This document shows positions 9,470 to 18,554 of a stretch of 64,000 bases of DNA, one piece after another. The stretch comes from JAMZMI01 sp047632435 (GTDB lineage: Bacteria > Bacteroidota > Bacteroidia > Cytophagales > Cyclobacteriaceae). A program made the position numbers and the translations under genes. The number at the start of each line of letters is the position of its first letter. Position 1 is the first letter of the stretch. Where the stretch lies: NCBI GenBank assembly GCA_047632435.1, contig JBLICU010000007.1:1-64000 (forward strand). The letters are read 5' to 3'. The notes under the pieces were generated by a model, which saw nothing but the letters and a program-made list of their open reading frames with translations, did no database searches and was not told where the DNA came from.

Positions 9470-12427
9470 TCAATGAATTAAGTTTCTTGATTTAAGAAGA
9501 CTTATGGTATCTCGATATACAATTGAATTGACCATAAAAATATCATCCCTTATGAAAATGATTCCATCTTCAATCATCGCCAAGAGCATCAGTTTAGCAT
9601 CAGTTAAGGTGATGTTTATAACTTCACTTACTTGCGCGCATGTGAGTCCGTCATGCAATATAAGCGCATGGAGGGCATGAAGTTTATTCATTGAAAGAAC
9701 CTTAAGAAAGCTGAGATTTGGCTTGTTGAAGCTGCCAATAGTAATAGTGTTTTCATCTACACCTTTGGTAGATAGAAGCCAAAATATTAGGGCCAGACTC
9801 ACGTTGCTTTTTGCAAATTCATTCAATCCTTCAAAAAATGATTCCTTGAGCATCAATTGTTGATCAACATGATTGAGTTTGCTGAATTTTTTATCTTCTG
9901 CTTGATCGACACTCGGCTCGAATTGGATATTGAAACCGCTGATTCTATTGCGTTTCCAGATGATGGAAATCATTTGTTCACTTGTGAGATTCTCCATTTC
10001 TATATTGTAGCTGAAGAACTCGCTAATATTGATTGTCTTGCTCAGGTAAGACCATGTATAAATGGTTGTGGTGCTTACCCAGAATATATTTTGATTGGTT
10101 CGGGTTATGAGTTCAAATAAAGTTTGAAGAGCAATGAAGCCATTGACCTTGCGGAGATACATGTTTTGAAGGTCTTCCAGCACGATCAACTTTTTAGTGC
10201 CTTCATTCAAAAGGCTAACCAGCTGATCTAAGTTTACTGGTTTTTCATTTTTATATATACCATGAAAGAATTCGAAGAATTTTTCTTCTGTGGAGATATT
10301 TTCTGTGGCTGCTAATCGGATCACAGAATATGGCATTTTCATTTCTTTGATGGCATAGTTTAGAAATGTAGAAAGACCGCTCCATTTTTCACCTAAAATG
10401 ACGGTTGTTGCATACCTTCCCTGATTCCAATTTTGTAATGCGAGTTTGAACTTGTCCAGTTCATTTTCTCTTCCTACAAATAATTCAAGATCCTTGAGAG
10501 GTTCTATTTGATACAACCTTCTATAAATCAACGGAAGACGATCTATCGCAATTCTGGATTCCATTAGAAAGTCTGAGACTTCCTTGGTCAAAGTGGGCTT
10601 TTTGGATGTAAGAATAAATCGATCGCCAAGTGCATTTAAGAATGAACCTAGCTTCTCATAGCCTGAGGTTATTCGATCAATCACCACGCTTTTTTGTAGT
10701 TTGAATTTTTCACTCAATTCGACACGAACTGCTTCTGCTTGTTTTGATGCCTTGGCTTTAGTGATCCTTAGCCTGAGTTCACCAACATTTTCATTAACAG
10801 TAAGCTCCATGATCTTTTCACAAAACTTGACCACTATTTCTTCCAATTGATGGCTATTTTCAAGCATGGAACTTTCCAGTCCTTGCCGATTTTCATTTAG
10901 CCGATTCAACGCGCGTCTTAATCCGTCTTTGGCAATTATAAGTGCCTCTTGCTCGGATTTACCTTCCTCAACTATTGATGCAATAGCGGTGGTTATACTA
11001 AAAGTGATAATGTGATCTAAATCGGTTGAACCGGATGTGGCTTTTTCCAAAGCTGAGAAAAGTTCTTTCTTAATTAGTTTCAGATCCTCTTGAAAACCTG
11101 CAAGCGTTTCGAAAGCAATCAATTCGTATGGCGATATGCTCGCCAGATCGTCTGATTTGATCGGATTGTCGTAGTTGGTGGATTTGACTATTACATGCTC
11201 ATCAGACAAATCTTCTACACTTTTCCGAATATTCACCTCAAGCTTATTTATCAAATTGGTGATGTCATGTCCGGATAGTTTATCACAGAGTCTTGGCACT
11301 AATTCTTTATCCAAGGATTTTTTAGCCTGATAATTTATTTTTTTAAGTGTCTTTGTAATGGAGTCTTGTTTTAACTCCAATGATTGCGATGCGTCTTCAA
11401 TGAATTTTCGGATTGCATTAATTTCAGGATCAATAAACTCACCTAATTTCCTTATTTGTCCGGATTGAAATTCCTTTAATTCGGCCAATGCTTTGTACTT
11501 AAGAATGTAGATATCGAGATCAGACCTCCATTCTTCAAAAAGGGCGTAGGACGCATTTTTCCAATCTCGTCTGTTTTTTCCCCAATTTATTTCAGCCGTC
11601 TGGAGATGTTTTATAGTATAGCGATTACTGAGATGGCGATTCGGGAATTCTAAAGTTCCTGCCCTTTCATAGTCCTGCCCAAATTGTTTGGATTTTTTTT
11701 CCAGAATAGCAATTAAGGTTTCGTCGATCTCAGACAATAAATCAATACTGAATTGATCAATTTTCTTAATTAATGAAGTTTTTGAACCTTTCTTTTTGAC
11801 GATAACCGACTCGCTGAGTTCATTTTCCCAATTCTTAATCTCTAAATATTGCTTGTTGATATGTGTGAAAAACAGTCTGGTTACTGTCTGTAATTCGAAT
11901 ATCAATCCAGCTTGGAAATGAGTGATAGCCAGATTTTTGAGTGGTATGGCATGTGACCAATAGGAGATTTTTGATTTTCTTTTTCTCACTAAGTTGGCCA
12001 TTCGAAAAGGAAGACCATAGATACCAAATGCAAGCTTCTTATTAAATTTTAAAAATTTTATCCAGATGATATCACTTTCAATTTGGTGAAACCTTTCCCT
12101 GTTTTGATCCTGTATGATTGTTTCATCGAGATTGCTGAATATTGGAATGAATGCACTTATTAGCTTTGGATATAAAACCGAGAACTGCTCAACTTCAGGG
12201 CGATTCCAGACATTATCAACTATCGCATGTAGTTTTGATTTGTAATTAGCCTTTGCTTGATTGTAATCTTGATTTGTATCAGGCAGCTTACTAAATGAAG
12301 CTACCAGATTGATGATCTGCTTCATTCTATCATTCTCAACGGCAAGTTGGCTGGCTATGATTTTAACATAGTGCTCATTGAGTTGCTTTGATATTTTTAC
12401 GGGAAGTATTTCTTCTATTTTAACCAT
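9470..12427 (-). CDS. Giant soluble coiled-coil/ATPase-like protein, paralogue of the transporter's cytoplasmic half
   Basis: A 985-residue protein with no signal peptide and no clear membrane helix. Residues 1-600 are charged and mostly helical. A nucleotide-binding-like domain starts at LFVGRENELDKFKLAL (about 655). Its Walker A counterpart near residue 677 reads GEKWSGLS, with Leu where the catalytic Lys belongs. A Walker B-like strand, KKLIVLEDLQNM, lies near 745. The C-terminal 100 residues resemble a winged helix (LTCAQVSEVINITLTDAKLM), as in the giant transporter gene. Order and spacing of modules match the cytoplasmic half of that protein, so a distant paralogue is inferred. It is directly coupled to mscS, suggesting a regulator or scaffold for ion channels. 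It may not hydrolyse ATP. Confidence 0.75.
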   Translation of the reverse strand: MVKIEEILPVKISKQLNEHYVKIIASQLAVENDRMKQIINLVASFSKLPDTNQDYNQAKANYKSKLHAIVDNVWNRPEVEQFSVLYPKLISAFIPIFSNLDETIIQDQNRERFHQIESDIIWIKFLKFNKKLAFGIYGLPFRMANLVRKRKSKISYWSHAIPLKNLAITHFQAGLIFELQTVTRLFFTHINKQYLEIKNWENELSESVIVKKKGSKTSLIKKIDQFSIDLLSEIDETLIAILEKKSKQFGQDYERAGTLEFPNRHLSNRYTIKHLQTAEINWGKNRRDWKNASYALFEEWRSDLDIYILKYKALAELKEFQSGQIRKLGEFIDPEINAIRKFIEDASQSLELKQDSITKTLKKINYQAKKSLDKELVPRLCDKLSGHDITNLINKLEVNIRKSVEDLSDEHVIVKSTNYDNPIKSDDLASISPYELIAFETLAGFQEDLKLIKKELFSALEKATSGSTDLDHIITFSITTAIASIVEEGKSEQEALIIAKDGLRRALNRLNENRQGLESSMLENSHQLEEIVVKFCEKIMELTVNENVGELRLRITKAKASKQAEAVRVELSEKFKLQKSVVIDRITSGYEKLGSFLNALGDRFILTSKKPTLTKEVSDFLMESRIAIDRLPLIYRRLYQIEPLKDLELFVGRENELDKFKLALQNWNQGRYATTVILGEKWSGLSTFLNYAIKEMKMPYSVIRLAATENISTEEKFFEFFHGIYKNEKPVNLDQLVSLLNEGTKKLIVLEDLQNMYLRKVNGFIALQTLFELITRTNQNIFWVSTTTIYTWSYLSKTINISEFFSYNIEMENLTSEQMISIIWKRNRISGFNIQFEPSVDQAEDKKFSKLNHVDQQLMLKESFFEGLNEFAKSNVSLALIFWLLSTKGVDENTITIGSFNKPNLSFLKVLSMNKLHALHALILHDGLTCAQVSEVINITLTDAKLMLLAMIEDGIIFIRDDIFMVNSIVYRDTISLLKSRNLIH

Positions 12428-12768
12428 TAGAGATCATGCGAATTAGGCAATATAACTGGAGAAGAAATAGTAACTATATTTATTTAATACAGCATGGAAG
12501 TGCAATTGTGGAAATGAATCCAACTCATTGATGAGTTTCATCTTAAATTTATTTATGATCTAATGTACGCATAATTGAATAGTACTAACTCTCAAAAATT
12601 AGTTCACTTAAATACAAACTTTATAACCAGTTTTGATTTTGTGGCTATTAACGAAAAGGCGGCAATTAGGATCAGTATTTTGAAATAAATATTCTTGTCT
12701 TAAAATGTGTGATTTTGCAAGGCCTATTCATGGCAACTTAGCAGAGTCAAACCATGAGGAAGATTTAG
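12428..12768. other. Intergenic region, no gene seen
   Basis: About 340 AT-rich bases between the start of the giant ATPase gene and the terminator of the tRNA gene. No open frame with recognisable content was found. It should contain the leftward promoter of the ATPase-mscS unit, but I see no good TAnnTTTG element on the minus strand. Confidence 0.6.
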
Positions 12769-12800
12769 AAAAAAACCCTTACAACAATTTGCAAGGGTTT
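12769..12800 (-). terminator. Intrinsic terminator of the tRNA-Arg gene
   Basis: Read on the minus strand, AAACCCTTGCAAATTGTTGTAAGGGTTTTTTT forms an AAACCCTT/AAGGGTTT stem with a T tract. It starts a few bases after the tRNA 3' end. Confidence 0.8.
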
Positions 12801-12804
12801 GATG

Positions 12805-12876
12805 TGGTCTCACCAAGAATCGAACTTGGATCTAAAGTTTAGGAAACTTCTATTCTATCCGTTGAACTATGAGACC
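12805..12876 (-). tRNA. tRNA-Arg (anticodon CCT)
   Basis: A 72-base cloverleaf on the minus strand. The acceptor stem GGTCTCA pairs with TGAGACC and is followed by discriminator A. The D arm contains AGTTCAACGGATAGAAT. The anticodon stem GAAGT/ACTTT encloses TTCCTAA, giving anticodon CCT (reads AGG). The T loop contains GTTCGATTC. The CCA end is not encoded. Confidence 0.93.
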
Positions 12877-12980
12877 GTAATAATTTAGGATCGCAAAAAT
12901 AAGAAATTTATGACCTAAATCAACTCATGTCAACCGGCTTATTTACTGCTAGCAGATCTCCATGTTCACCTAACTTTCAC

Positions 12981-14120
12981 TTAAAATGTTTCCGTGTTCA
13001 GGTAGTTAGGATAAAGTTTGAAATGCAGTTTGGCCGTTTCCTTCCCTATCAAATCACGCAATTCAGCTAAATGAAATTTGGTTTTGGCGGATACATAAAT
13101 GGTATCACTGTTGATGGCATCCATATGATTGTATAATGCTGAGTCCTCAGCGAGAAGATCTGCCTTATTGAATATCTTGATCACGGGAATCTCTGCAGCA
13201 CCAATTTCAGCCAGCGTTTCTTCGACAACATGGATGTGATCTTCATACGCTGGATTGGACACATCTATGACATGGAGTAGGATATCGGCTTCCTGAACTT
13301 CCATTAGGGTAGATTTAAAAGACTCAATCAAATTATGAGGAAGTTTTCGGATAAAACCTACGGTATCAGATAAGAGAAAAGGTATCAGATTGATCACCAC
13401 TTTTCTAACCGTAGAGTCGACAGTAGCAAAAAGCTCATCTTTCGCATAGACATTTTCCTTGCTGACCAATTGCATCAGGGAGGATTTTCCAGCATTGGTA
13501 TAGCCAACTAAAGCTACACGAACCACTCCATCGCGGGATTTTCTTCTTGTGGCAGCCTGAACTTCAATTTTGTCCAGCCTTTTTCTGAGCACATTTATCT
13601 GGTTTCGGATATTCCTTCTATCTGTTTCAATTTCTTTCTCACCTGATCCACCTCTGGTACCGGTTCCCCCTCGCTGACGCTCAAGGTGGGTCCACATTCG
13701 GGTCAGCCGCGGGAGTAGATACTGAAACCGAGCGAGTTCTACCTGGGTTTTTGCTTGGTTACTTTGTGCTCTTTTCAAGAATATTTCAAGAATAAGTAAG
13801 CTTCTATCAAAAATAGTGACTCCTAATTCATTCTCAATGTTACGCATTTGGGAGGGCGACAAGTCATCATCAAAAATGACATTTTTGATCTCCTTCATTT
13901 TCACAAATTCCTTGATTTCCTCAAGTTTTCCTTTTCCGACAAAAGTCTTTTTGTCAGGATGTTCCAGTTTTTGAATAAATGTGTTTAGAATTTTGACATC
14001 AATTGTTTCCGATAGAAAGGCCAATTCATCAAGATACTCCCGGGTTTTTTCATCAGACTGAGATTTCGGAACCACCGTCACCAACACACCAAATTCCTGC
14101 TCTTTTTTAGTATCTACCAT
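12981..14120 (-). CDS. hflX: GTPase HflX
   Basis: A 379-residue ribosome-associated GTPase that helps split stalled 70S ribosomes. The N-terminal HflX domain has TFVGKGKLEEIKEF and FDDDLSPSQMRN. A glycine-rich linker (GGTGTRGGSGEKEIE) and a helical stretch follow, then the G domain with G1 GYTNAGKS, switch region FATVD, G3 DTVGF and G4 NKAD. The length is normal for Bacteroidota HflX. It stands alone on its strand, with the tRNA gene downstream and the polysaccharide cluster divergent upstream. Confidence 0.95.
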   Translation of the reverse strand: MVDTKKEQEFGVLVTVVPKSQSDEKTREYLDELAFLSETIDVKILNTFIQKLEHPDKKTFVGKGKLEEIKEFVKMKEIKNVIFDDDLSPSQMRNIENELGVTIFDRSLLILEIFLKRAQSNQAKTQVELARFQYLLPRLTRMWTHLERQRGGTGTRGGSGEKEIETDRRNIRNQINVLRKRLDKIEVQAATRRKSRDGVVRVALVGYTNAGKSSLMQLVSKENVYAKDELFATVDSTVRKVVINLIPFLLSDTVGFIRKLPHNLIESFKSTLMEVQEADILLHVIDVSNPAYEDHIHVVEETLAEIGAAEIPVIKIFNKADLLAEDSALYNHMDAINSDTIYVSAKTKFHLAELRDLIGKETAKLHFKLYPNYLNTETF

Positions 14121-14206
14121 AGAAGAAAATACATATTATTAATTGCCACTACATATCTTGTAGCTCGAATGTTCAAAATTAGAGATAAGTTTTTAGAAAA
14201 GGGCTT

Positions 14207-15316
14207 GTGAAGATCGCCATCATTATCAATACCAGTTGGAATATCTATAATTTCCGTGAAGGATTGGTTCACTTCTTTCTTGAAAGAGGAGATGAAGTCA
14301 TGGCCATCGCCCCGAAGGATGATTATTCACACAAACTCCAGGAGTGGGGTTGTGAATATATGCCGGTAGAAATAATTGGGACCGGCATGAATCCGATAAA
14401 AGATTTAAGATTGATTTTGGTGTTAAGGAAAAAGCTCAAAAAATGGCGTCCTGATGTGGTGCTTACTTACACTATCAAACCAAATTTATACGGCTCAATA
14501 GCAGCAGGCTCTTTAGGGATTCCATGTATTTGTAATGTAAGTGGGCTGGGAACTGTCTTTCTTTGGACTGGTTGGATCAGGCGATTTGCAGTTTTGTTAT
14601 ACACTGTCTCCTTCAGATTCAATAAGTGGGTTTTCTTTCAAAATGATGAAGACCGTGAGGATTTCCTATCTTTTGTTAGGCTTCCAAGGGAGAAAACAAG
14701 TTTATTACCAGGATCGGGTATAAATACCAGTGATTTTATGATTTCACCATTTATCAAAAAAGAAAAGACCGTATTTCTAATGATCGCAAGACTTATTGTG
14801 GAAAAGGGTGTTGGTGATTTCATTGAGGCCATCCGAATCATCAAAAAGAGCCGAACGGATCTGGAATTTATTCTGGTGGGTAATTTGGATCAGGAGCATT
14901 CAAGGGCCATTTCCAAAGTTGAACTCAATCAATGGATCTATGAAGGACTGGTTACTTACAAAGGTCATTTGGATGACGTAAAACCGGAAATACAACAAGC
15001 AGATGTCATCGTGCTGCCTAGTTATCGTGAAGGTACACCAAGGACATTACTCGAAGGTGGTGCCATGGGCAAGGCATTATTGGCTACAGATGTGCCCGGA
15101 TGCAGACACGTGGTAAAAGACGGTTACAATGGGTTTTTATTTGAAAGTAAGAATCCCAGAGACCTTGCCGATAAAATGAAATTGTATTTGGCTCTTAATC
15201 AAGAAGAACGCTCTCAGATGGCGGTAAACTCTAGAAAATGGATTAAGGAAGTTTTTGAAGAAAAAATTGTCATAAATCTGTATGCCGAAAAAATGGATCA
15301 ATTGGTCAAAGAATAA
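14207..15316 (+). CDS. Glycosyltransferase family 4
   Basis: A 369-residue GT-B fold enzyme, cytoplasmic or peripheral at the inner membrane. The N-terminal half has the pattern of WbnH/PglA-type transferases acting on undecaprenyl-diphospho-sugars (GTGMNPIKDLRL, VVLTYTIKPNLYGSIAAG, CNVSGLGTVF). The C-terminal half has the GT4 donor site: LIVEKGV, then SYREGTPRTLLEGGAMGKA with the EX7E glutamates. GTG at 14207 is the start, since MKIAIIINTSWN is the usual family N-terminus and no ATG lies nearby. It heads the polysaccharide export module. Sugar specificity is not readable. Confidence 0.88.
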   Translation: MKIAIIINTSWNIYNFREGLVHFFLERGDEVMAIAPKDDYSHKLQEWGCEYMPVEIIGTGMNPIKDLRLILVLRKKLKKWRPDVVLTYTIKPNLYGSIAAGSLGIPCICNVSGLGTVFLWTGWIRRFAVLLYTVSFRFNKWVFFQNDEDREDFLSFVRLPREKTSLLPGSGINTSDFMISPFIKKEKTVFLMIARLIVEKGVGDFIEAIRIIKKSRTDLEFILVGNLDQEHSRAISKVELNQWIYEGLVTYKGHLDDVKPEIQQADVIVLPSYREGTPRTLLEGGAMGKALLATDVPGCRHVVKDGYNGFLFESKNPRDLADKMKLYLALNQEERSQMAVNSRKWIKEVFEEKIVINLYAEKMDQLVKE

Positions 15317-15392
15317 GCCAGCCTTTCGAATAGATAAGATCCATCATCGTGGTTAATCTATTTTGGGCTAATTTTAGGTCTCAACACTGATT

Positions 15393-16163
15393 ATGAAAAA
15401 AGTAGTCTTTCATTTTTTGATTTTGGCGACAATCGCAACTGGTTGCAAGGTCTACAAACAAGACATCATGTTTCAGTTAAATGAAGAATTTTCTGAAAAT
15501 GATCTGACAAAAGACATTGATCAAGCCGAGAGGAATTATCGCCTACAGGCCGATGACTTGATTCAGGTTGATGTTTTCACCAACAATGGCGAGCGCCTTG
15601 TGGATCCTAATTCTGAATTTGGTACGCAATCAAACATACAAACTTCACAATTTACGGATCGGTTTCAATACCTGATTCAAATGGATGGAACAATCAAATT
15701 GCCATTGATCGGCAAGAAAGCTTTGACAAGGTTGACTATAGATGAAGCTGAAAGATTGTTAGAGCAGGCATACAATGAACATTATGTAGACAGTTTTGTG
15801 AAAATCAGGTTACTCAACAGAAGAGTAATTGTGCTGGGTGCGCAAGGCGGTCAGGTGATTCCTATCACCAATGAAAATACTACCTTGATTGAAATTTTGG
15901 CATTGTATGGTGGAATCAATGTGGGTTCCAAGGCAGCCAATGTGCGTGTGATTCGTGGGGATTTGACAAAACCTGAGGTCTTTTATGTGGACTTGTCCAC
16001 GATTGCAGGTATGCAGCGGACCATTATCGACGTGGAAGCAGGGGACATCATATATGTAGAGCCATGGAGAAGACCTTGGATTGAATCTTTGAGAGATGCT
16101 TCACCCATATTTGGATTTGTGACAAGTGTGACCACTTTGATTATTTTATTTATTACTCTTTAA
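15393..16163 (+). CDS. Polysaccharide export lipoprotein, Wza/BexD family
   Basis: A 256-residue lipoprotein with lipobox ATGC at residues about 15-18. The poly-export domain follows (YRLQADDLIQVDVFTNNG, then FQYLIQMDGTIKLPLIGKK) with one SLBB-like repeat (RVIVLGAQGGQVIPI). A C-terminal hydrophobic helix (FGFVTSVTTLIILFITL) probably crosses the outer membrane, as in Bacteroidota Wza proteins, which are shorter than the E. coli protein. It lies 14 bases before the Wzc-like gene. It forms the outer-membrane channel for capsule or exopolysaccharide. Confidence 0.93.
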   Translation: MKKVVFHFLILATIATGCKVYKQDIMFQLNEEFSENDLTKDIDQAERNYRLQADDLIQVDVFTNNGERLVDPNSEFGTQSNIQTSQFTDRFQYLIQMDGTIKLPLIGKKALTRLTIDEAERLLEQAYNEHYVDSFVKIRLLNRRVIVLGAQGGQVIPITNENTTLIEILALYGGINVGSKAANVRVIRGDLTKPEVFYVDLSTIAGMQRTIIDVEAGDIIYVEPWRRPWIESLRDASPIFGFVTSVTTLIILFITL

Positions 16164-16177
16164 AGCGGAATCTGTCA

Positions 16178-18526
16178 ATGAGCAATCAGGAACAAATTAG
16201 TGTTGATCGGGATGATGCCCTGAATTCCTTTGATCTGGAGAAGTTCGGGCACATTTTCAAACAAAATTTCTTATTCATTATTCTCTTTTTCATAGTTTCA
16301 TTCTCTACGGCATATCTAGGTTTTATTCGCTGGACAAAACCGATTTACGAATCCACATCTATTCTCAAACTCGACTTTGAGAGTGAAGCAAAAAGTTTAG
16401 GACTAGTCGGCAATGCTGAAGCACTCGACTTGAGCGAATTGTCAGGAGAAATTGAACTTTTGAGATCTGCCTTATTCTTATCAAGAGTTGCTCAAGTGGT
16501 CAATATGGATGTGTCCTATTTCTTTTATGGTAATTTATTGGACGATGAAAGGTATGGCAACAGTCCATTTAGGGTTTCACACAAAATCAAAGACTATAGT
16601 TTTTATGACAGACCCATTGATTTGGTAATCAAAGATGTGCAAAATTTCGATTTGATTTATACCGCTGATGGAAAAGAAGTGAAAACAAGTCATCGTTTTG
16701 GAGAAGAACTTCAAACCAAATTTTTCAATTTATTGATTGAAAAAACGGCAAATATGTCAGAGTCCGTAAAGGGGAGATACTATTTTCTAGTTAATAGCGA
16801 AAGAACGCAAACCCGCTATTTTCAGGAAAGTGTTTCGATTCGGCCTGAAAACTTCAATGCGAAGACTATTCTTATTTCTATTTTGGACTACAATAAATAC
16901 AAAGCACGTGATATGATTCAGGCCATAGACACTTTGTATTTGGACTACACCAAGTCTGCTAAAAATCAGGCGATAGGTCAGAAGATCACGTTTTTGGAGC
17001 AACAAATTGGGGAGACTGAATCAAAGCTGGAGGAGTTTGAAAGTTATTTTGAAACTTTCACCATTGAGAACAAAACGACCAATCTGCAAAACGATATAGC
17101 CCGCACCATCTTACAGTTGGATGCCCTTGATTCACAGTCATTTGATTTGAAAATCAGATTGACCGATGTGGAAATACTGTTGGAACAACTTCAAAAAGAA
17201 AATCCGATTTTGATGAGTCAAAGCCTCGGTTCAAAACTTCCAGAAGAGATCATATCAAGTTTGAAACAATACATGGAATTACAAAATGACAGAACCAAAA
17301 AGATGGGATCTTACAGCGAAAATACGTTTGTGATTCAGAGCCTGGATATGGAATTGAAGCAGGTGAGTGCTGATCTGCTCCTGCAAGTGGATGAATATAA
17401 GTCCAATCTTCAGACTCGGATCAATAGGGCTCAGGCAAGGAAAAATTCTCTGGAAAGTAGTTTTCTGTCACTGCCATCCATGGGAACTGAATACAACAAA
17501 AAAAGGCGCTTTTATCAGCTTCAGGAAGAATTTTTGCTTTCTCTTCGCAAGTCTAAAATGGAGTTGGAAATCACTAGGGCTGGAACCGTCACCAATTTTG
17601 TAATACTATCGCCTGCTTCCCTACCAGAGATACCAATCAAACCTGAAAAACTGATGGTCTATGGTGTGGCTCTGTCAGCAGCGTTGGTTTTGTCATTCAT
17701 TTTTTTACTCTTACAATATTTACTTCACAACAATATTACCTCCTTGCGAGAATTGGAAAAATTGATCTCTGTTCCCATACTGGGCACACTGCCTCGTTAC
17801 AATCGTGAGAAATTGCTTCTGACCAAGCTAGTAATTAAGCCGAGCTCCAAATCTGCTTTGAGTGAGTCACTTCGAACCATTCGTACAAATATGGATTTTA
17901 TCAATGGAAACAAGAAGAACCAAGTGATCTCTATTACATCGACCATAAGTGGGGAGGGCAAAACTTTTGTGGCAGTGAATCTGGGAGCCATAGTTGCTTT
18001 TTCCAATCAAAAAGTTTGTATTGTTGATTTGGATATGCGGAAGCCCAAGGTTCACACGGCTTTTGGAGATGAGCCTGGCTCCAATGGTGTGAGCACTCAT
18101 TTGATTGGTAAATGCAAGCTCGAGGACTGCATTCGACATTCGCCAATTGAAAACCTTGATTATTTACCTGCAGGGCCAAATCCGCCAAATCCATCTGAAT
18201 TGATCATGAATATGGAATATCGACAGATGCTCGACGCACTCACGGAGAAATATGACATGGTCATCCTTGATACACCTCCCGTAGGGCTTGTGACGGATGC
18301 CATTTTATCAATGAAAAATTCAGATATACAGCTTTATGTTATGCGCGCAGATTACTCTAAAAGGTCATTTGTGAAGTCTATTGAAAATCTGAAGCAAATG
18401 AATCAGTTTCCGCATCTCACTGTGATTTTCAATTCTGTTAAGAACTCGGGCTATGGCTATGATTACGGCTATGGTTACGGATACGGATACGGATACGGAT
18501 ACTATGATGAATCTAATAAAAGCTGA
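16178..18526 (+). CDS. Polysaccharide biosynthesis tyrosine autokinase, Wzc family
   Basis: A 782-residue inner-membrane co-polymerase and BY-kinase. The Wzz domain has a first membrane helix near residues 30-50, a long periplasmic coiled-coil region and a second helix near 495-515. The cytoplasmic kinase carries Walker A STISGEGKT, Walker A' VCIVDLDMRKP and Walker B MVILDTPP. The C-terminus is a tyrosine cluster made of Tyr-Gly repeats, the autophosphorylation tail. It is encoded by a tandem GGATAC-type hexamer tract near 18474-18503. Together with the Wza-like protein and the phosphatase behind it, it controls polysaccharide chain length and export through cycles of phosphorylation. Confidence 0.95.
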   Translation: MSNQEQISVDRDDALNSFDLEKFGHIFKQNFLFIILFFIVSFSTAYLGFIRWTKPIYESTSILKLDFESEAKSLGLVGNAEALDLSELSGEIELLRSALFLSRVAQVVNMDVSYFFYGNLLDDERYGNSPFRVSHKIKDYSFYDRPIDLVIKDVQNFDLIYTADGKEVKTSHRFGEELQTKFFNLLIEKTANMSESVKGRYYFLVNSERTQTRYFQESVSIRPENFNAKTILISILDYNKYKARDMIQAIDTLYLDYTKSAKNQAIGQKITFLEQQIGETESKLEEFESYFETFTIENKTTNLQNDIARTILQLDALDSQSFDLKIRLTDVEILLEQLQKENPILMSQSLGSKLPEEIISSLKQYMELQNDRTKKMGSYSENTFVIQSLDMELKQVSADLLLQVDEYKSNLQTRINRAQARKNSLESSFLSLPSMGTEYNKKRRFYQLQEEFLLSLRKSKMELEITRAGTVTNFVILSPASLPEIPIKPEKLMVYGVALSAALVLSFIFLLLQYLLHNNITSLRELEKLISVPILGTLPRYNREKLLLTKLVIKPSSKSALSESLRTIRTNMDFINGNKKNQVISITSTISGEGKTFVAVNLGAIVAFSNQKVCIVDLDMRKPKVHTAFGDEPGSNGVSTHLIGKCKLEDCIRHSPIENLDYLPAGPNPPNPSELIMNMEYRQMLDALTEKYDMVILDTPPVGLVTDAILSMKNSDIQLYVMRADYSKRSFVKSIENLKQMNQFPHLTVIFNSVKNSGYGYDYGYGYGYGYGYGYYDESNKS
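18474..18503 (+). repeat. Hexanucleotide tandem repeat in the Wzc tyrosine tail
   Basis: Repeated GGATAC (with one GGTTAC) encodes alternating Gly and Tyr at the kinase C-terminus. Gain or loss of a unit would add or remove one Gly-Tyr pair without shifting the frame, so the number of phosphorylatable tyrosines could vary between strains. Confidence 0.75.
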
Positions 18527-18554
18527 GTACCTTTGCGGCTGATTTGCAAAGGCA

